Part shown: piece after piece, positions 47,298 through 59,650 of the stretch | Numbering within the stretch: position 1 is the stretch's first letter | Layout of the letters: each line of letters begins with the position of its first letter | From: Atrina japonica | Lineage: Eukaryota; Mollusca; Bivalvia; Pterioida; Pinnidae | Length of the DNA stretch: 64,000 nt | Reading direction: 5' to 3' | NCBI GenBank assembly: GCA_030159075.1 | Contig: BROG01000074.1 | Span: 1-64,000, forward strand | Program-made: the position numbers and the translations under genes | Notes under the pieces: model-generated | Databases searched by the model: none | What the model was told of the DNA's origin: nothing | Seen by the model: the letters and a program-made list of their open reading frames with translations, nothing else

Positions 47298-47796
47298 CCC
47301 ATCTCCCTCTGAATCCATCAACATACTACAGGTACTTTGAGGCCTTCACATCCCCAACAGCTTAAGTCAAAAACAAAGATTACCATATGTTGGATAGTTC
47401 ACATCAAGGTCTACATGCAGTGACTGAAATGGGGGCCAGCCAATAACTAACCCCAAAACATTTTGTTGGTACGCCCAAATGATATAGCAGTAGCCCAAGC
47501 ATTTTGGACAAATATCATTGTAAAAAAAAACGAAAAAAAAACAGAATAACCAGCAATTTATTATTCATATATCTACTGCTCAATCAGCCTATTAATATTG
47601 AAATGCAAAAAGAAATGACTTCAGAACACTTAAAAATACAAATGGTTTAGTCTACAAGAAAAATATAGATGTAATGTATATTATGTAAGTTTTGAGCAAA
47701 GGCTGATATGGTAATCTTTTTTTGGACTTAAGCCATTGGGGGTGTGAAGGCCTTAAAGTACCGGTAGTATGTTGATGGATTCAGAGGGAGATGGGG
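47298..47796. mobile_element. 500-bp foldback element with ~100-bp inverted ends
   Basis: CCCATCTCCCTCTGAATCC at 47298 is inverted at about 47778-47796. The match runs about 100 bp inward through AGGCCTTCAC and AGATTACCATAT, with few mismatches. The central ~300 bp is unrelated and codes for nothing recognisable. Confidence 0.75.
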
Positions 47797-49683
47797 TTTA
47801 CTTGTGTGACACTTAAACAAATTTAGTTTCTTTATGTTTTTCTATTTTTTATTTTCTGAATTAAAGGATTGTTTTTAAATCAGAAAGTTTTATTTTTGTG
47901 ATGAAAACTCTCTGTATGGGTAAGTAGAATTGTGATGTCTATTTTTTTTACTTTATTTAGTAATATTTTGAAATACATGTAACAAATTAGATAAACTTTG
48001 GGCCAATTGAAATAAGCAATGAAACTTGGAAACATTTTTTATTTAATGCTGAAATTTCTATTGAGGTGTTTTATACAGAATATATACCTATATAGTAAAA
48101 TATTTGATAGCAGTGATATGTAATGCTTAACAGTACCAGTATCACTGATAATATCAAGAGTGTATAAAATGTATGAATATTTTTGCCTGTCTGTAGGCCT
48201 GTATTATAAACATTGTTCTTATTGGGACTCTCAATTCCCGAAATGCAACAAACAAATATCGGTGAAAAACAAACACGGGGTCAGTTATAAATGACTATTT
48301 TATACAAATTAAAAGGACATAACAAATGTATATTAATGGGTTAAATGTGAAATCATTTGAGAATAGAAGCATTGGGTTGAACATGTTAAAGATCGAGATT
48401 CCCCTGTTAGAGATGTCAATTACAGTTTAAAAATGTTGAAGACAAATAAATATAAACTACTCTGGTAGACTTAAATATGTTTTAATTGGCAGGAATTCTG
48501 CCACTGCTAGCTGCATTAAAGTTTATTCCATCCAATTACAAGTGCTTTTGAATAAACACATCTTTAATATTCTTGGGAATGAATGACTTTTATCCCACAC
48601 AAGGAGTATGTGATATTCGATGTCAGCCATGACAGGTCGATGTTTAATCACATGGCTGTCACATGATCTTCAGTAATCATTTCTGCACGTGGATAATTGT
48701 TAAACATTAACTTAAAAAAGATGATTATATCTTGTAAATAAATGACGATGACATGAATTTAGCAGGATGGTAATGCACTCATCCAAATGTTTTGGGCCAG
48801 TAACTACTTGACTTTGATCAACTTCTGGTCGCTTCTGGTGAGCTGGCGACTGGCTATTTTAGGTACCTACATGTATCAAGATGTGGAGTTTCTATGGGGT
48901 ACCATTAATGGTCTTTCTGCAATGAAGCTATAGCAGGGATAGAAATTAAACTCTGCAATTAATCACCCATCTGAGCTCGAATGTTGGGATTTTTTCAATT
49001 TTGGAGCCCAGTGGCATGTCTAGAAGTCCAGAAACTTGCTTTTCCTATAACATGCTACATTTGTATTTAAAAAATCTTACTACGAAAACATATTTTGAAG
49101 TAGTTCATACACTGGGTACATGTAGCAAGGTACATGTATACTCATTTAACAAGAATCTGAGTTAAATTTATGAAAGTGAAAGACTTACCCCCATATTTTC
49201 AGTAGCCACCTAGGCTAACACACTGTGAAATCTACTAGCCCAGTTGAGTTTTTACTCGCCACGGGCTACTGGGCCCCTGCTAATTTCTATCCTTGTATAG
49301 TATATCAGGGCTTTTTTCCACAGGGCAGAAATTCACCCCCATTCCCTATGCAAAATACATGTATTTTTTCCCCATTTGATGAAAAAATTCCCATGACCAT
49401 AATGAAAAAAAAAAAAATAATGTAAGGGGGAATGCATTTAAAAAATGCATTTGGATTTCCATGTGTGCACATGATTTTTCCAAATATGACACTTAAAATT
49501 CCCAATTGTGTTGCCAATGGCATTTTCCCAAAATTGACCTGTATATGCAAAGGCTAATTCAAATTGTTGGCGCAGACAGACTAAAATTGCCATTTTGATT
49601 CATTAACACGATTTTGCTGCACAATCAAGCCCAAAATAAGTGAAGTCAGATGCCTTTATGACAAATGCAAAATATATATCATA
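47797..49683. other. AGL: Stretch upstream of the AGL coding start with nothing recognised
   Basis: It lies within the probable first AGL intron (if the 50220 leader exon is used). It has a short low-complexity part near 49310-49550 (TTCCCC- and AAATTCCC-rich). No coding match on either strand. Confidence 0.55.
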
Positions 49684-49852
49684 GGTATCAGAACCGGGGG
49701 TTAGGGGGGGCGGCTTAGGCCCCCCCCCTTTTTTTTGCAAAGACAGACATAGGTGTTGAAAATTAGGGCTTAACCCCAGACGTTTCTGGCATGTGTGTTT
49801 TAAGTTGGTTTAGCCCCCCCCCTCCCAACACTTTCAATTTGCTTCCGACGCA
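49684..49852. mobile_element. GTCGGAA-family MITE, copy 1
   Basis: CAGAACCGGGGGTTAGGGGG at one end and TTTCAATTTGCTTCCGACGC at the other, with G-runs and C-runs inside. The second copy (52268-52412) is in opposite orientation. Confidence 0.7.
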
Positions 49853-50219
49853 AATGTATATGCAAAAGCTTATCTAAACCTTGCCTTTTTTGGCAAGTTT
49901 GGGTTACATGAATTATAAATGAACAGACGTCAGAGAGTTGCGGCTTATTAAACAATGAATGGAAAATTATTATTAAAAAAAAATTATAAAAGATTTATGT
50001 GGCAACGATTAGACGACACGTGACAGTGCAAATGAGTTGTAGGTAGATCTATACAATCCCGGTGAAATACTGTGCAAAAGGAAGCCTTTCCCTTATTCAG
50101 TTAACGATGCATCACTGTCAATGTCACCGACATCACTTCAAGTGTCTCTTTGACACTCATTTCAAAGTTTACAATTATTTGCGAGTGATTTCCTAAAACA
50201 CAAAATAAAGATTATTTAC

Positions 50220-50275
50220 CTTTTGATATCAACATCATCTGTCTTTCTGTCTTCGGAGTTGCACTATATGTTTGA
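50220..50275 (-). other. AGL: Probable AGL first (leader) exon; 5' end not defined
   Basis: On the minus strand the sequence ends ..GATATCAAAAG followed by GTAAATAAT, a good 5' splice site at 50219/50220. No coding match to AGL occurs upstream of exon 1, which begins at an acceptor (41946) 19 nt before the ATG, so a non-coding leader exon must exist upstream. This is the best candidate by donor quality and by its position facing YJU2B. The transcription start is not visible; 50275 is only a nominal limit. The exon holds an upstream ATG (see findings). Confidence 0.5.
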
Positions 50276-50653
50276 CGTCCTTTCTGGATTTAAGTGAGCT
50301 GTCTGCTAGGCCTTGATTGACAACAGCCTTGAATAGGTTATTTTGAGGTCAAGGTCAAAGCAATTTATTTTTATACGAAACTGTGTAATGTAAATCTGGA
50401 TAAGTTATTTTTTGTCATAATACAGACTGAATCGTATTTCTATTATTTGATATCTTTAAATTAAATCAATTGCAGCAATTATACCACTGAATGCGGGAGA
50501 AGGCTATAAAGGGAAGGATGCTCTAAAAGGATAAAAAACTGATTTCGTAGTTTCGGAGCAAATGACACCAATTCGTACATGTAACATAAGTCCATGTAAT
50601 GATCTTTGTATGATCCTTGTATGATCAGCATCACTGTATACTAAAGAGAGAGT
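50276..50653. promoter_or_regulatory. Probable bidirectional promoter between AGL and YJU2B
   Basis: AGL reads leftward from the leader exon at 50220 and YJU2B reads rightward, so this interval should contain both start regions. Visible motifs: a CRE-like TGACGTCC at 50273-50280 and a perfect ERR/SF-1-type half-site TCAAGGTCA at 50349-50357, inside AGGTCAAGGTCAAAG. No TATA box is convincing. The assignment rests on gene arrangement, not on mapped transcription starts. Confidence 0.45.
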
Positions 50654-50656
50654 ATG
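50654..50656 (+). other. YJU2B: Candidate YJU2B start codon and exon 1 donor (ATG|GTACGA)
   Basis: Exon 2 begins at CAG|GCTGAG and codes AERK, so the start Met must sit at the end of an upstream exon, most simply as ATG directly before a GT donor. Between 50.2 and 51.96 kb this is the best ATG-GT match found by eye (GAGAGTATG|GTACGA), about 430 bp from the AGL leader donor. The donor fits only moderately, and extra N-terminal codons elsewhere cannot be excluded. Confidence 0.25.
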
Positions 50657-51963
50657 GTACGATTCTCTAGAATATCATTAATATTCAGTGACTTGTCTTT
50701 CATTTTGTCAAGTATTTAAATAGACATTACAAATTACGTTTACAATTCACATTCTTAAAACCAAGTGTCATGATAGTGTGGAAAGGTTATTTTCTAACTG
50801 TGATAAATGCAGTGTTTTGGAGGCTGATCAACATTTTTACAAAAGAAAAAAAAATGAAGTATGCAATAAAAATAGATAAATTTGTTTATCTGTAATCAGT
50901 GTCAATCTTTAATAAGCAAAGTGGTTCATAATACATTTCATATCATCTTGAAATAAGTTTCCACTTGCAAATTCTCAAAGATTTCTATACTATAGGTACA
51001 TTTAATTTTTTTTTTACATGTACACATACTTTCATACTTTCCGTTGCTTCAAACTTCACTTATTTGCAATTGCAAATATAGGCATACATTTGTATGTCAG
51101 TAACAACCTGTACAAAGTAATTTCAGTGGGTTTCAAGATTAAGGCTTTGAATACAACATATCTCTATATCATTGCATACACAATCTTACATATATGTTGG
51201 TTTATCACAACAAAACTGACGGGAAAACCAACATTATTATCAACTTGTCTTAAAGGCATACTAATTGTATTCAGAAATCTCCAACCATCCTAAAAAGGGG
51301 GGGTAGGGTAACATGTACTCAGCAGAGCATAAAAATAGTAGGCTATATATAAATTCGAAGTTCATGTATATCAGGAATGCTGATGTACTGTTTTATTACA
51401 CAAATTATACATGTATTTCACTCTTCATATTGTGTTGTAGTGTAGGTTTTAACTTGTTCATCACATGTACATGTACCAGTGTTCCCAATGGTTTTTCAGA
51501 ATAGGGGGTTTGTACCACATTGATAGCAAAAGTAGGGGTACAAAGATACAAATCAGGGATACATTTTACTCATCTCTAACCCCCACCACACCACACACAT
51601 GTGTCTGTGCTTATGTAGATATATAGATTGTGACATTACATGTGGATAATGCAAGTTGTGTTCAACATTTATTGACAACAACCAATGTAATAGACTTTCA
51701 TGTTTTGATAGCATTGGGATTCAAGAGTATTCAGATACTGTGACAATGTTTACAAAATAAGTATTAGACACAAAACTCACATTGCTGTAGGGTTAACATC
51801 ATAATGACAATATAATTGATGTGATAGCAGTCTACTATGCACGAATGCACGTGGTGGTTTTTTTTTGTGTGTGTGTACATTTTGTAATGAAACTGAGTGA
51901 TTCATTTAGGTTTTTGTGTGTCTGATAACCATGAAAGTATAGTCCATATTGTTTTCATTTCAG

Positions 51964-54900
51964 GCTGAGAGAAAATCTCAAAATAAGTATTACCCACCTG
52001 ACTGGGATCCCAGTAAAGGCTCAGTCAACAAATATGTTGGGCAACATCCTCTGCGTGACAGGGCAAAAAAAATCAGCCAAGGGATACTGGTCATCAGGTA
52101 TATCTGCTTTTCAATGAAATAAATGCGATAATGTGTTCAAAGTCTTTAAGCCCATGACTAATTGCTGAATTTGAAATAATGTCATTAGGTACAGGTTGAC
52201 CTTTAAAGAGATTATTTAATATTATTGAAAACATTTACATAATTTACATGTATACCGTTACTGATCATCAGCGTCGGAAGCAAATTGAAAGTGGGGGGGC
52301 TAAACCAACTTAAAACACATACACACGCCAGTAACGTCTATGTCCTATGTCTATATTTGCAAGAAAGTGGGGGGGGCTAAGCCCCCCCTAGCCCCCCCGG
52401 TTCCGACGCCTATGCTGATATTTAGTATTTTACATGCAAAGAATGTTTATTACACATTTCTTTATATATTATAACCTGTACTAATTAGTCACCCAAGTGA
52501 AATCATGACAGGGATGACCTCTTAATTGAGGATCTCAAAATTGTCATGTTATAATTTGTGCATATATGTATTAAACCTCAGATACCTACTGGTGTGTATA
52601 ATAGATAGATATATCATACACATGTTTACTGCAGGTATCTGTCCAGATAGCTCTGCAGTTGGTAAGAGTATTTAGCTAGCTGTTTTGAAGGTCACAGACT
52701 TGATTTCCGGTCTGACTGCATATTTTACTGGCCTGCTACATTTTGCACTCAACTAAATAACCCACTGTGGTATCTGGTGAATATCTGGGGTCAGAAATCT
52801 TGTTAAAGGGTGAGTTTAGTGGTACTGTGGGTTTCAGACTAGATAGCTCAGTTGGTAAGAATATCCAGCTAGTTTTGTTAAGGTCCTGGGTTTGATTCCC
52901 TGTCTGGCTGCACATTTTCCCCACTGCTACACATAATTGTATTATGGCCATTTAACAAATCAATCAAGTACCACTGAAAGTATTTTACACATATGCAATG
53001 ACTGCTATGTTTATTAATAATGAGGGCAATATATGTTTGGATTCCAAGAAAATGACACATTAAAATTTGAATGTCTGCTTACTTGGGTTTACTTACTTGA
53101 TAATTTTAGAAGGTAAAATAGGTTACAACTGACTATGTTGCAAAGGTGACTGCTTAGTCAATGGGGTGTAATTTTATGAGGAAAACATTTGGGAAGGATT
53201 AAAAGTGACTGCTTAAATAAGATGACCACATGTACAGGTTAGATTGTATAAATGTATATACAAATACAGGTGAGTCTTGATACCTCAAATTCATGGGACA
53301 ATTAAAAACTTTGAAGTTTTGTGAGCTCAAACTTTCAACAGTTTCTTGAATTGACACTTTGACCAAGGTAGGTTCTTAACATTATACAAGCTAAAATTAA
53401 GGGATTTTTGTTTTCATTAGTCTCACACATTTTTTGATCATAAACAACAAAAATGTTTAAAAAATATCAAAAAGTTTGTTGATAATTTCAATTATGTTTT
53501 GGGGCAGGGGATTCATGACTGTGTGGTTAGAGCATTGTGCTTTAAAGCATGAATTAAGTTTCTCACCTCTGATCAAGTTTCTGATCAGTGCAGGTTCAAG
53601 CCCAGCTGGAACTTAAGCTGATTTTATGAGGAAGTTTGTCAGTGTCTCTCCTCCACCATTAAAGATTGGCTCCCACCATGTAACTGAAATATTGTTGAGC
53701 GTGTTGTAAAACAACATTGGAACAAGCAAATCAGTTAGGTAATTTGGTTGTCATCATAATAAAAAGACTATGTAATGGTGCAGCATTGCTTTATCTATAG
53801 GTTACAAAAATGCCAAATAGGCACATGTCAATTGTGTAAAGCAAAATGATAAAATTTCTCATCACTAAAACTCCACAATTATCTTTCTTATATATCCCTC
53901 ATGGCTGTGACACTTACTACAAATGGTAGTGTCTGCCTATGATGTGTCTGTATGCAAATATTCAATTTTCATTTATCTTAATTTATCACCAATCATTTTC
54001 AATCACTTCTAGGTCAGTACCTACTTGTCAAAATATGCCCTGCCTTATGTGTCAACCTGCAAGTATGGATCTCGGTGTCATTGATAAATGTTTTAGACCT
54101 GCCTTGTTTATGGCATTGTCTTATCTATTCATCAATATTTACTTGGATTTTGAGGTTTCATGAGAAAAATACAAAGGAATTTACAAAATATGACTTTGGT
54201 TTCGATGTTCAGAAATCAAGCATTATGTAGTATGAATTGATCTTGAGAGGTTTGACAGTTAGGCCATGTATCAAGAATCACCTGTGTACATTGTTGACAC
54301 TTGTAAATTGTGTTCTAATTTGTCTCCCATACTTAGGTTTGAGATGCCATACAACATCTGGTGTGGAGGTTGTAACAGTCATATTGGTATGGGTGTGCGT
54401 TACAATGCTGAGAAGAAAAAGGTTGGAAATTATTACACTACACCAATATGGAAGTTCCGAATGAAATGTCATCTTTGTGACAACTACTTTGAAATTCAGA
54501 CCGATCCAAAGGTAAACTCTTATACTCTATATTAGATTATTAAAGATGAACAGTGGGATGTTGTATGTATATGATAGCAGACATATATTTGTATTTCTGT
54601 TGGATCATCATAGCACATTCTTGTTAAGCTTGCAATATCAACATTTGAAATCATACATATATAGCCTTATATAAAATGTGATGTAAGCACTGTTCATTGT
54701 TAAATATGGACTACAAGTACATTTTAAGATTTTTAATTAAAGAAATATATTAACTGGGTATGGTATTACCTGTCAAATTTTGATAATATTAAATCAATGA
54801 TTTTCACAGAAAATAATTCTGCCTATTTATTTTTTTTCATCTAGAACCATGACTATGTGATTCTGAATGGTGCTAGACGAAAAGAGCAAAGATGGGACCC

Positions 54901-57900
54901 TAAAGAAAATGAACAGATTGAAACTGAGGGTAGGATAGTTTTCACTATGACTTTTCATGAAACTCACTTAAACATGGAGAAAAAATTAAAAAAACAAAAA
55001 AACAAAAAACACTGAGATCAATACAGGTAGAGGACCATTAGCCAGCTATCACATTATTTCGGCTATATAGGACACAATTTTGTGAATGTTTTTTTAGATC
55101 AGTCATGAGATGTTTGTCTTTTTTTTTCTAACAGAAGAAAATGAATATTGTCATGGTACATAATAAAGATGAAATCATACCATAGCTGGCTACTGGTCCT
55201 AGTCGGCTACTGGTCCCCAACCAGCACAGTTTTTCATTGTTCAAAAGTCAAAAGATAAATCATACACTAGTGGACAGAACATTTTACTTGTTTTAAGAAC
55301 CTATAAATGAACTGGGTAAGCAATATATAAATCTTACATTATTATACATGTAATGATATACTGTAAAATCATTTATTTTCATGGGTTTAAATTTTTGTGG
55401 TTTTCCCTTTAAAAACAAATTTGTTGACATTAAATTTTGTTGATTTTGAGATGTGCTTTTGTCTATTATTCAAGGAAAGGATTTCATCATGGATTGATTT
55501 TAGTTGTTTTTTATTACCCAAGAAAATAACAAAATTAAATCCTCAACAAAAAAATTATGATTTCACAGTATTCATAATAACATAAATTTCAGTAGATGAA
55601 ATCTATGAAAACTTTTCTATATTCTTTATATGTTGTACTACAGTTGTGTGTGTATTTTTATTGCAAAATTGTTATCAAATATGTAATTTATTATTGTTTT
55701 GTTAGATAAAGCTGTGCAGAAAAAAATGGCCACAGATGCAATGTACAAATTAGAACATGGTACTGATGATCAGGTTAAAGGAAGAAAAAGTACGCCAAGT
55801 ATTGCACAACTAGAGGAGCACATGACCCAGTTTAAAGATGATTACATTCTTAACAAAATGGCAAGGAATAAATTCAGGGTAAATATTACATCTATGTATA
55901 CTGGTATAAGTAATTACATTTGTCAAATATATTGTATTACGGCAGACATTTATTTTTATGACTGCCCAAAAACATCATTTTACAAAACTGGAACAGCGAA
56001 AAGGGAACACTTGGATTTGACGGACTGATGTGGTGTTGAGTCACATAAACTATTCTCTTATTTTCATACATTGTTTTGGTTACATTATTAAGGGGGTACT
56101 TTATATATTGATATACAGTAACAAAAAAAAAATAAGAGAGAGAGAGAGAGACATGTACACAGGCATAAAAAGTTCTTAAATTCCTATATATTTTGTGAAA
56201 ATTACTTGAGAAACCTAGCTTGGTATTTATTTATTCAACCTTACTACATGTACATTGTATTTGTATATGCATACCACACTGGACCTGACCATACCTGACC
56301 TTATTTTCACAAAATATATAGGAATATAAGATATTTTATGCCTGTGTATAGCTCTTATTTGTTATTGTATATCAAGTACAAGTAGTAAAAAGAAAAAAAA
56401 ATTAAATAATTTTTTTTGGTAAATACAACGAATACCCCTTTAAGACATCTGGATTCTATTTACTTTGAAAGTTTGATATGTTTCAAGCTGTTTTGATCTT
56501 TTTATGCCCCAAGATAAAAAATGGCTGTAAACAAGAGAAATCATTTGTCATTAAAATTTAGTTGATTTAGCAAGAAAGTTTGCCAGTTCATGTGCAGAAG
56601 GCCAGTGATCATTCCTAGTTGTCATGAAATGTAGGGTTTTCAAGTTGATAATGACATGCATTTTCCATGAAGCCTGTTATAACTGAAAAGTGAATCCAAC
56701 TGCCATGTGATGTGAATCAGACAATACATTTATGAATGGAATAGCCTTCCCATATGGCCTCCTAAATAAAATAGAAATATAAAATATGCATTCAAACAAA
56801 TTTGTAATCTGCAGGAAGAGAAGAAGGCACTAAAAGCAGTGGAAGCTGCTGATAAAAACCTGCTACAGAAATCATCCCTTGATATACCCCTCATCAAAGA
56901 ATCAGATGATGATGTCAGATTGGCTGGGCTGCTGAAATACAGAACTACTGAAAGTAAGCTTATGATTTTGGCAGCTGTCTTTGCAGCTGTATGTTGTCAT
57001 AGTTCCTCTTGATATTGTTTAAATGAAGTTTCAGTCTAATTAATGACACTAAGCTCACCTGTATAGTGTTACTACCTGTAATCTTGTTAGTTTGCAACAT
57101 TCTATAAAATAACTTTAGTTTCTTTCCTCAAACTTTAACCAAACTGGTATGATGCTTTTTATACAATATAAATGAACCAACGAGGAATTTATTCATGGCC
57201 AACATTTAGAAATATTTGCCAGAGTTATGGGACTTTCAAATCTTTATGAATAGCTAGGTTCTTTTTTTAGGGACATAGTGTTCCTTTCATTTTTTTCAAC
57301 AATTCTGCTTTTTTCACACCTTGTTAAACATACAAACTTATTTAGACGTTAACATTAATATAATATTACATGTATTAATCTGCTCAATTCTTGTACTGCA
57401 TGCTTTGTAATGTATTACTTTGAAAATGAAAATACATATAGTGAAACTTGTATATAAAGACCCTCTTACAGACACAACAAAACCAGTCTTTATAGGGAGG
57501 TGGTCTTTATATAGAGGATGATTTGTACACAAATGGTACTATTGGGGACAGCAAAACAGGAAGTCTTTATACACAGGTGGTCACTAAAGCAAGTTATACT
57601 GTACTGTTTAAACCAATTGATTTACATATTTTTTTTAGCATTTGATGAAAAACAGCTACAAAAGAGAAGAGAGATAGAATCCAGACCAATTTTTCAGAAA
57701 AATATGGATTCTGTTGAAGATTCGGACTCGACATCCAGCAGTAAAGCAGAGCAACTGAAAAAAAAAATTACGTCATCAATTACACCCAGCAAACCAAGTC
57801 CATTTGACAATGTTACCACCACATATAGAACATTAATGTTAAGTAAACAGAAGTTAGGCATCAGGAAGAAAACTAAGGGAACTTCAGAATGCAATAATTC

Positions 57901-58192
57901 CATGAGTGATATTCTAAAGTCAAGTGAACATGTGTTAGAAAACGAAGGCAAGCCAGTGGAAATGAATCGAACAGAAGACTCTGTTACATGTGAAACTGAT
58001 TCCAGGCAAAAGAATGACAACTGTGACAGTCATTTTATAAATTTATCTGATTGTGAAAAATTTGATAGTGATACTGTAAATGATTCTTATACAAAGCCTG
58101 AAGATATGGACAAGAGCAGTAATGGAGTTAATGCCCTTGGACTTGTTTCTATGTACAGTGACAGTGACACAGATAATTCTGGTGATACATAG
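51964..58192 (+). CDS. YJU2B: Probable splicing factor YJU2B (CCDC130), exons 2-7
   Basis: Nuclear Yju2/Cwc16-family protein; members act at the catalytic spliceosome, while the role of the YJU2B paralogue is less defined. Exons: 51964-52097, 54337-54511, 54845-54929, 55706-55878, 56815-56953, 57639-58192, all GT..AG and in phase; about 420 aa if a bare ATG precedes exon 2 (human 396). Exon 2 gives AERKSQNKYYPPDWDPSKG, the family N-terminus lacking only Met. Exon 3 gives FEMPYNIWCGGC and MKCHLCDNY, a four-cysteine zinc site (C55, C58, C90, C93), with GVRYNAEKKKVGNYY between. Exons 5-6 are charged and helical. Exon 7 is a Ser/Asp/Lys-rich, probably disordered tail ending in YSDSDTDNSGDT, like the human C-terminus. 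Confidence 0.93.
52268..52412. mobile_element. GTCGGAA-family MITE, copy 2, YJU2B intron 2
   Basis: GCGTCGGAAGCAAATTGAAA at the left and CCGGTTCCGACGCC at the right give ~10-bp inverted ends. The interior GGGGGGGCTAAACC and GCCCCCCCTAGCCCCCCC match copy 1 reversed. Confidence 0.75.
53508..53715 (+). mobile_element. SINE family A, fullest copy, YJU2B intron 2
   Basis: Head CATGACTGTGTGGTTAGAGC, box B-like GCAGGTTCAAGCCC, then GGAACTTAAGCTGATTTTAT, CTCTCCTCCACCATTAAAGA and ATTGTTGAGCGTG. This copy contains all blocks seen singly elsewhere. Confidence 0.8.
55022..55240. repeat. Dispersed 220-bp repeat, copy in YJU2B intron 4
   Basis: Counterpart of 27490-27720; blocks TTTTTTTAGATCAGTCATGA and GGTACATAATAAAGATGAAA. 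Ends with GGCTACTGGTCC repeats. Confidence 0.7.
56088..56443. mobile_element. Foldback element, copy 2, YJU2B intron 5, with TTAA ends
   Basis: The left end TTAAGGGGGTACTTTAT and the right end ATACCCCTTTAA are inverted. CAGGCATAAAAAGTTC pairs with the region TTATGCCTGTG, and CCTATATATTTTGTGAAAAT with TTTTCACAAAATATATAGG. It also holds a GA run (56134-56149). Confidence 0.72.
57439..57601. mobile_element. MITE of the CAGTGAAACTTG family in YJU2B intron 6
   Basis: AGTGAAACTTGTATATAAAG at the left, CCAGTCTTTATAGGGAGG in the middle, and AAGTTATACTG-TA at the right. It sits about 35 bp upstream of the last YJU2B acceptor (57638). Confidence 0.7.
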
Positions 58193-59335
58193 TTTCAATT
58201 TTTGTTACATAAATAGTTGTGATTTATTTTTTATACTTACTGATACAGTTAATATAATTTATTGGAAAAAATAGGAGTAGTTATTTTCTAGACAAATATT
58301 AGTATTGCTAATTTTTCCTACATGTAGCTTAGAGGTCAGTTACATGATGGGTCCATTATGAAGACTCGAGATCATTACATGATGATAGGTTTGTGTCATC
58401 TGTATTGTCTGATTCACTTAAGATGGCAGGGCGGAGTAACCTTTTGATTATCGGGTATTATACGGATGATTCTACTCATTTTTCAGTTATGACAAGCCGC
58501 ACAGGAAAAACGTTTTATTCATCACTGGATATTTGTAGACATCCTGACAAATTGAAACGATTACTCTAGCATGTGTAATTTGAATGTTGTTAACCTTTTT
58601 TACCTAAAATTTAAACTCACCGAGGTCAAAAAAAGGTTCACAAGTCTCAACTCCATCAGGTTCTAGTGATTTTACTGTACCTACATTTGTACACTTACAT
58701 ATGGAAGCTCCGGTCATCCGTCTCATTCATATGTTATCATTAGGCCAGTCATTCTATGAAAATATGGGAACAAATTGCAACAGTTTGTTTTTCACTACAG
58801 ATTCATGGATTTATACTTCATATATAACGTATCAAAAGTTTAGAAAAAATTATTCTGGGGAAAACAGTTAAATTAGACGTTGAAAATTGTCGATTTTCAT
58901 CATAGATTTAAAAGTGACAATGGTGCACCATACACATGCATTTGTAAACTTCTGGTGCAGATGCTTCATGTTTGCCATCAAATAATATACTGTACATTGA
59001 TCATCTGCTCCTTTTCTTCATAAAACCTCCATTTGAGCATTTCTCTAATGTCAATACACCCATAATACGACACAAGGTCATGTGTACCTACACATGCACA
59101 TATTGACATAACATGCCTAATTGTATTGATTCATTTGTGTACTTAAATCCTCACTTTCAGTTATACTTTTGTAGTTACAGATGATAATTATGCCTTTTAA
59201 ACATAAAATACAATATTCCAATGAACACACAACATGTATACTGCTACAAGATAACAATGAAATAAACCGGTGTTTTATAGAGTATAAACTGCTAAGGAGT
59301 GCCATTTGTGTCAAAATAAACTAAGCAAACTTTTG
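58193..59335 (+). terminator. YJU2B: YJU2B 3' UTR and likely poly(A) region (AATAAA at 59261 and 59315)
   Basis: After the stop (58190-58192) the first AATAAA hexamers on the plus strand are 59261-59266 and 59315-59320. The second is followed within about 15 nt by a GU-rich stretch (TTTGTGTTCTTG), as expected of a cleavage site. That gives a 3' UTR of about 1.1 kb. A nearer variant hexamer (AATATA near 58253) could give a short form. The UTR overlaps the start of an inverted-repeat element at 58743. Confidence 0.45.
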
Positions 59336-59544
59336 TGTTCTTGTTTAATTAATTTGTTTACATTTTGTGTTATTTTTCTTGAGTTGACTTAAAGCAACTG
59401 CCAGAAAATGCACAAAGCGTTCAATTTCGAAATTAGAAGGACAATGCTTTCTTCGGTGAATTTAATTTTCATTTCCATTTCATTTTTATGTACCTATTTC
59501 ATATAGATCTATTCAGTTTTATTAAGTGACAAATGAGAAGTCTG

Positions 59545-59650
59545 CATAAGTGCCGAGCATAGACCAAAATTTGAAGCCCTTCACCGGCATTTGGTGACGA
59601 GTGAAAGATTCTCGAGTGGAACACGTTAAACAGCAATAAACAAACAAACA
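59545..59650 (+). mobile_element. SINE family C, 5'-truncated
   Basis: Only the 3' part remains: AAGTGCCGAGCATAGACC, CTTCACCGGCATTTGGTGAC, GTGAAAGATTCTCGAGTGG, then an (AAAC)n tail. Confidence 0.8.

Larger units (their letters stand above)
52098..54336 (+). other. YJU2B: YJU2B intron 2
   Basis: Bounded by AG|GTATAT at 52097 and ACTTAG|GTTTG at 54336. Contains the GTCGGAA MITE (52268-52412), the fullest family-A SINE (53508-53715), and two similar tRNA-like blocks (GATAGCTCAGTTGGTAAGAA at about 52841 and GATAGCTCTGCAGTTGGTAA at about 52646) that look like eroded SINE heads. Confidence 0.7.

Noticed and set aside
57694..58020. Minus-strand 108-codon frame
   Set aside because: Antisense shadow of YJU2B exon 7.
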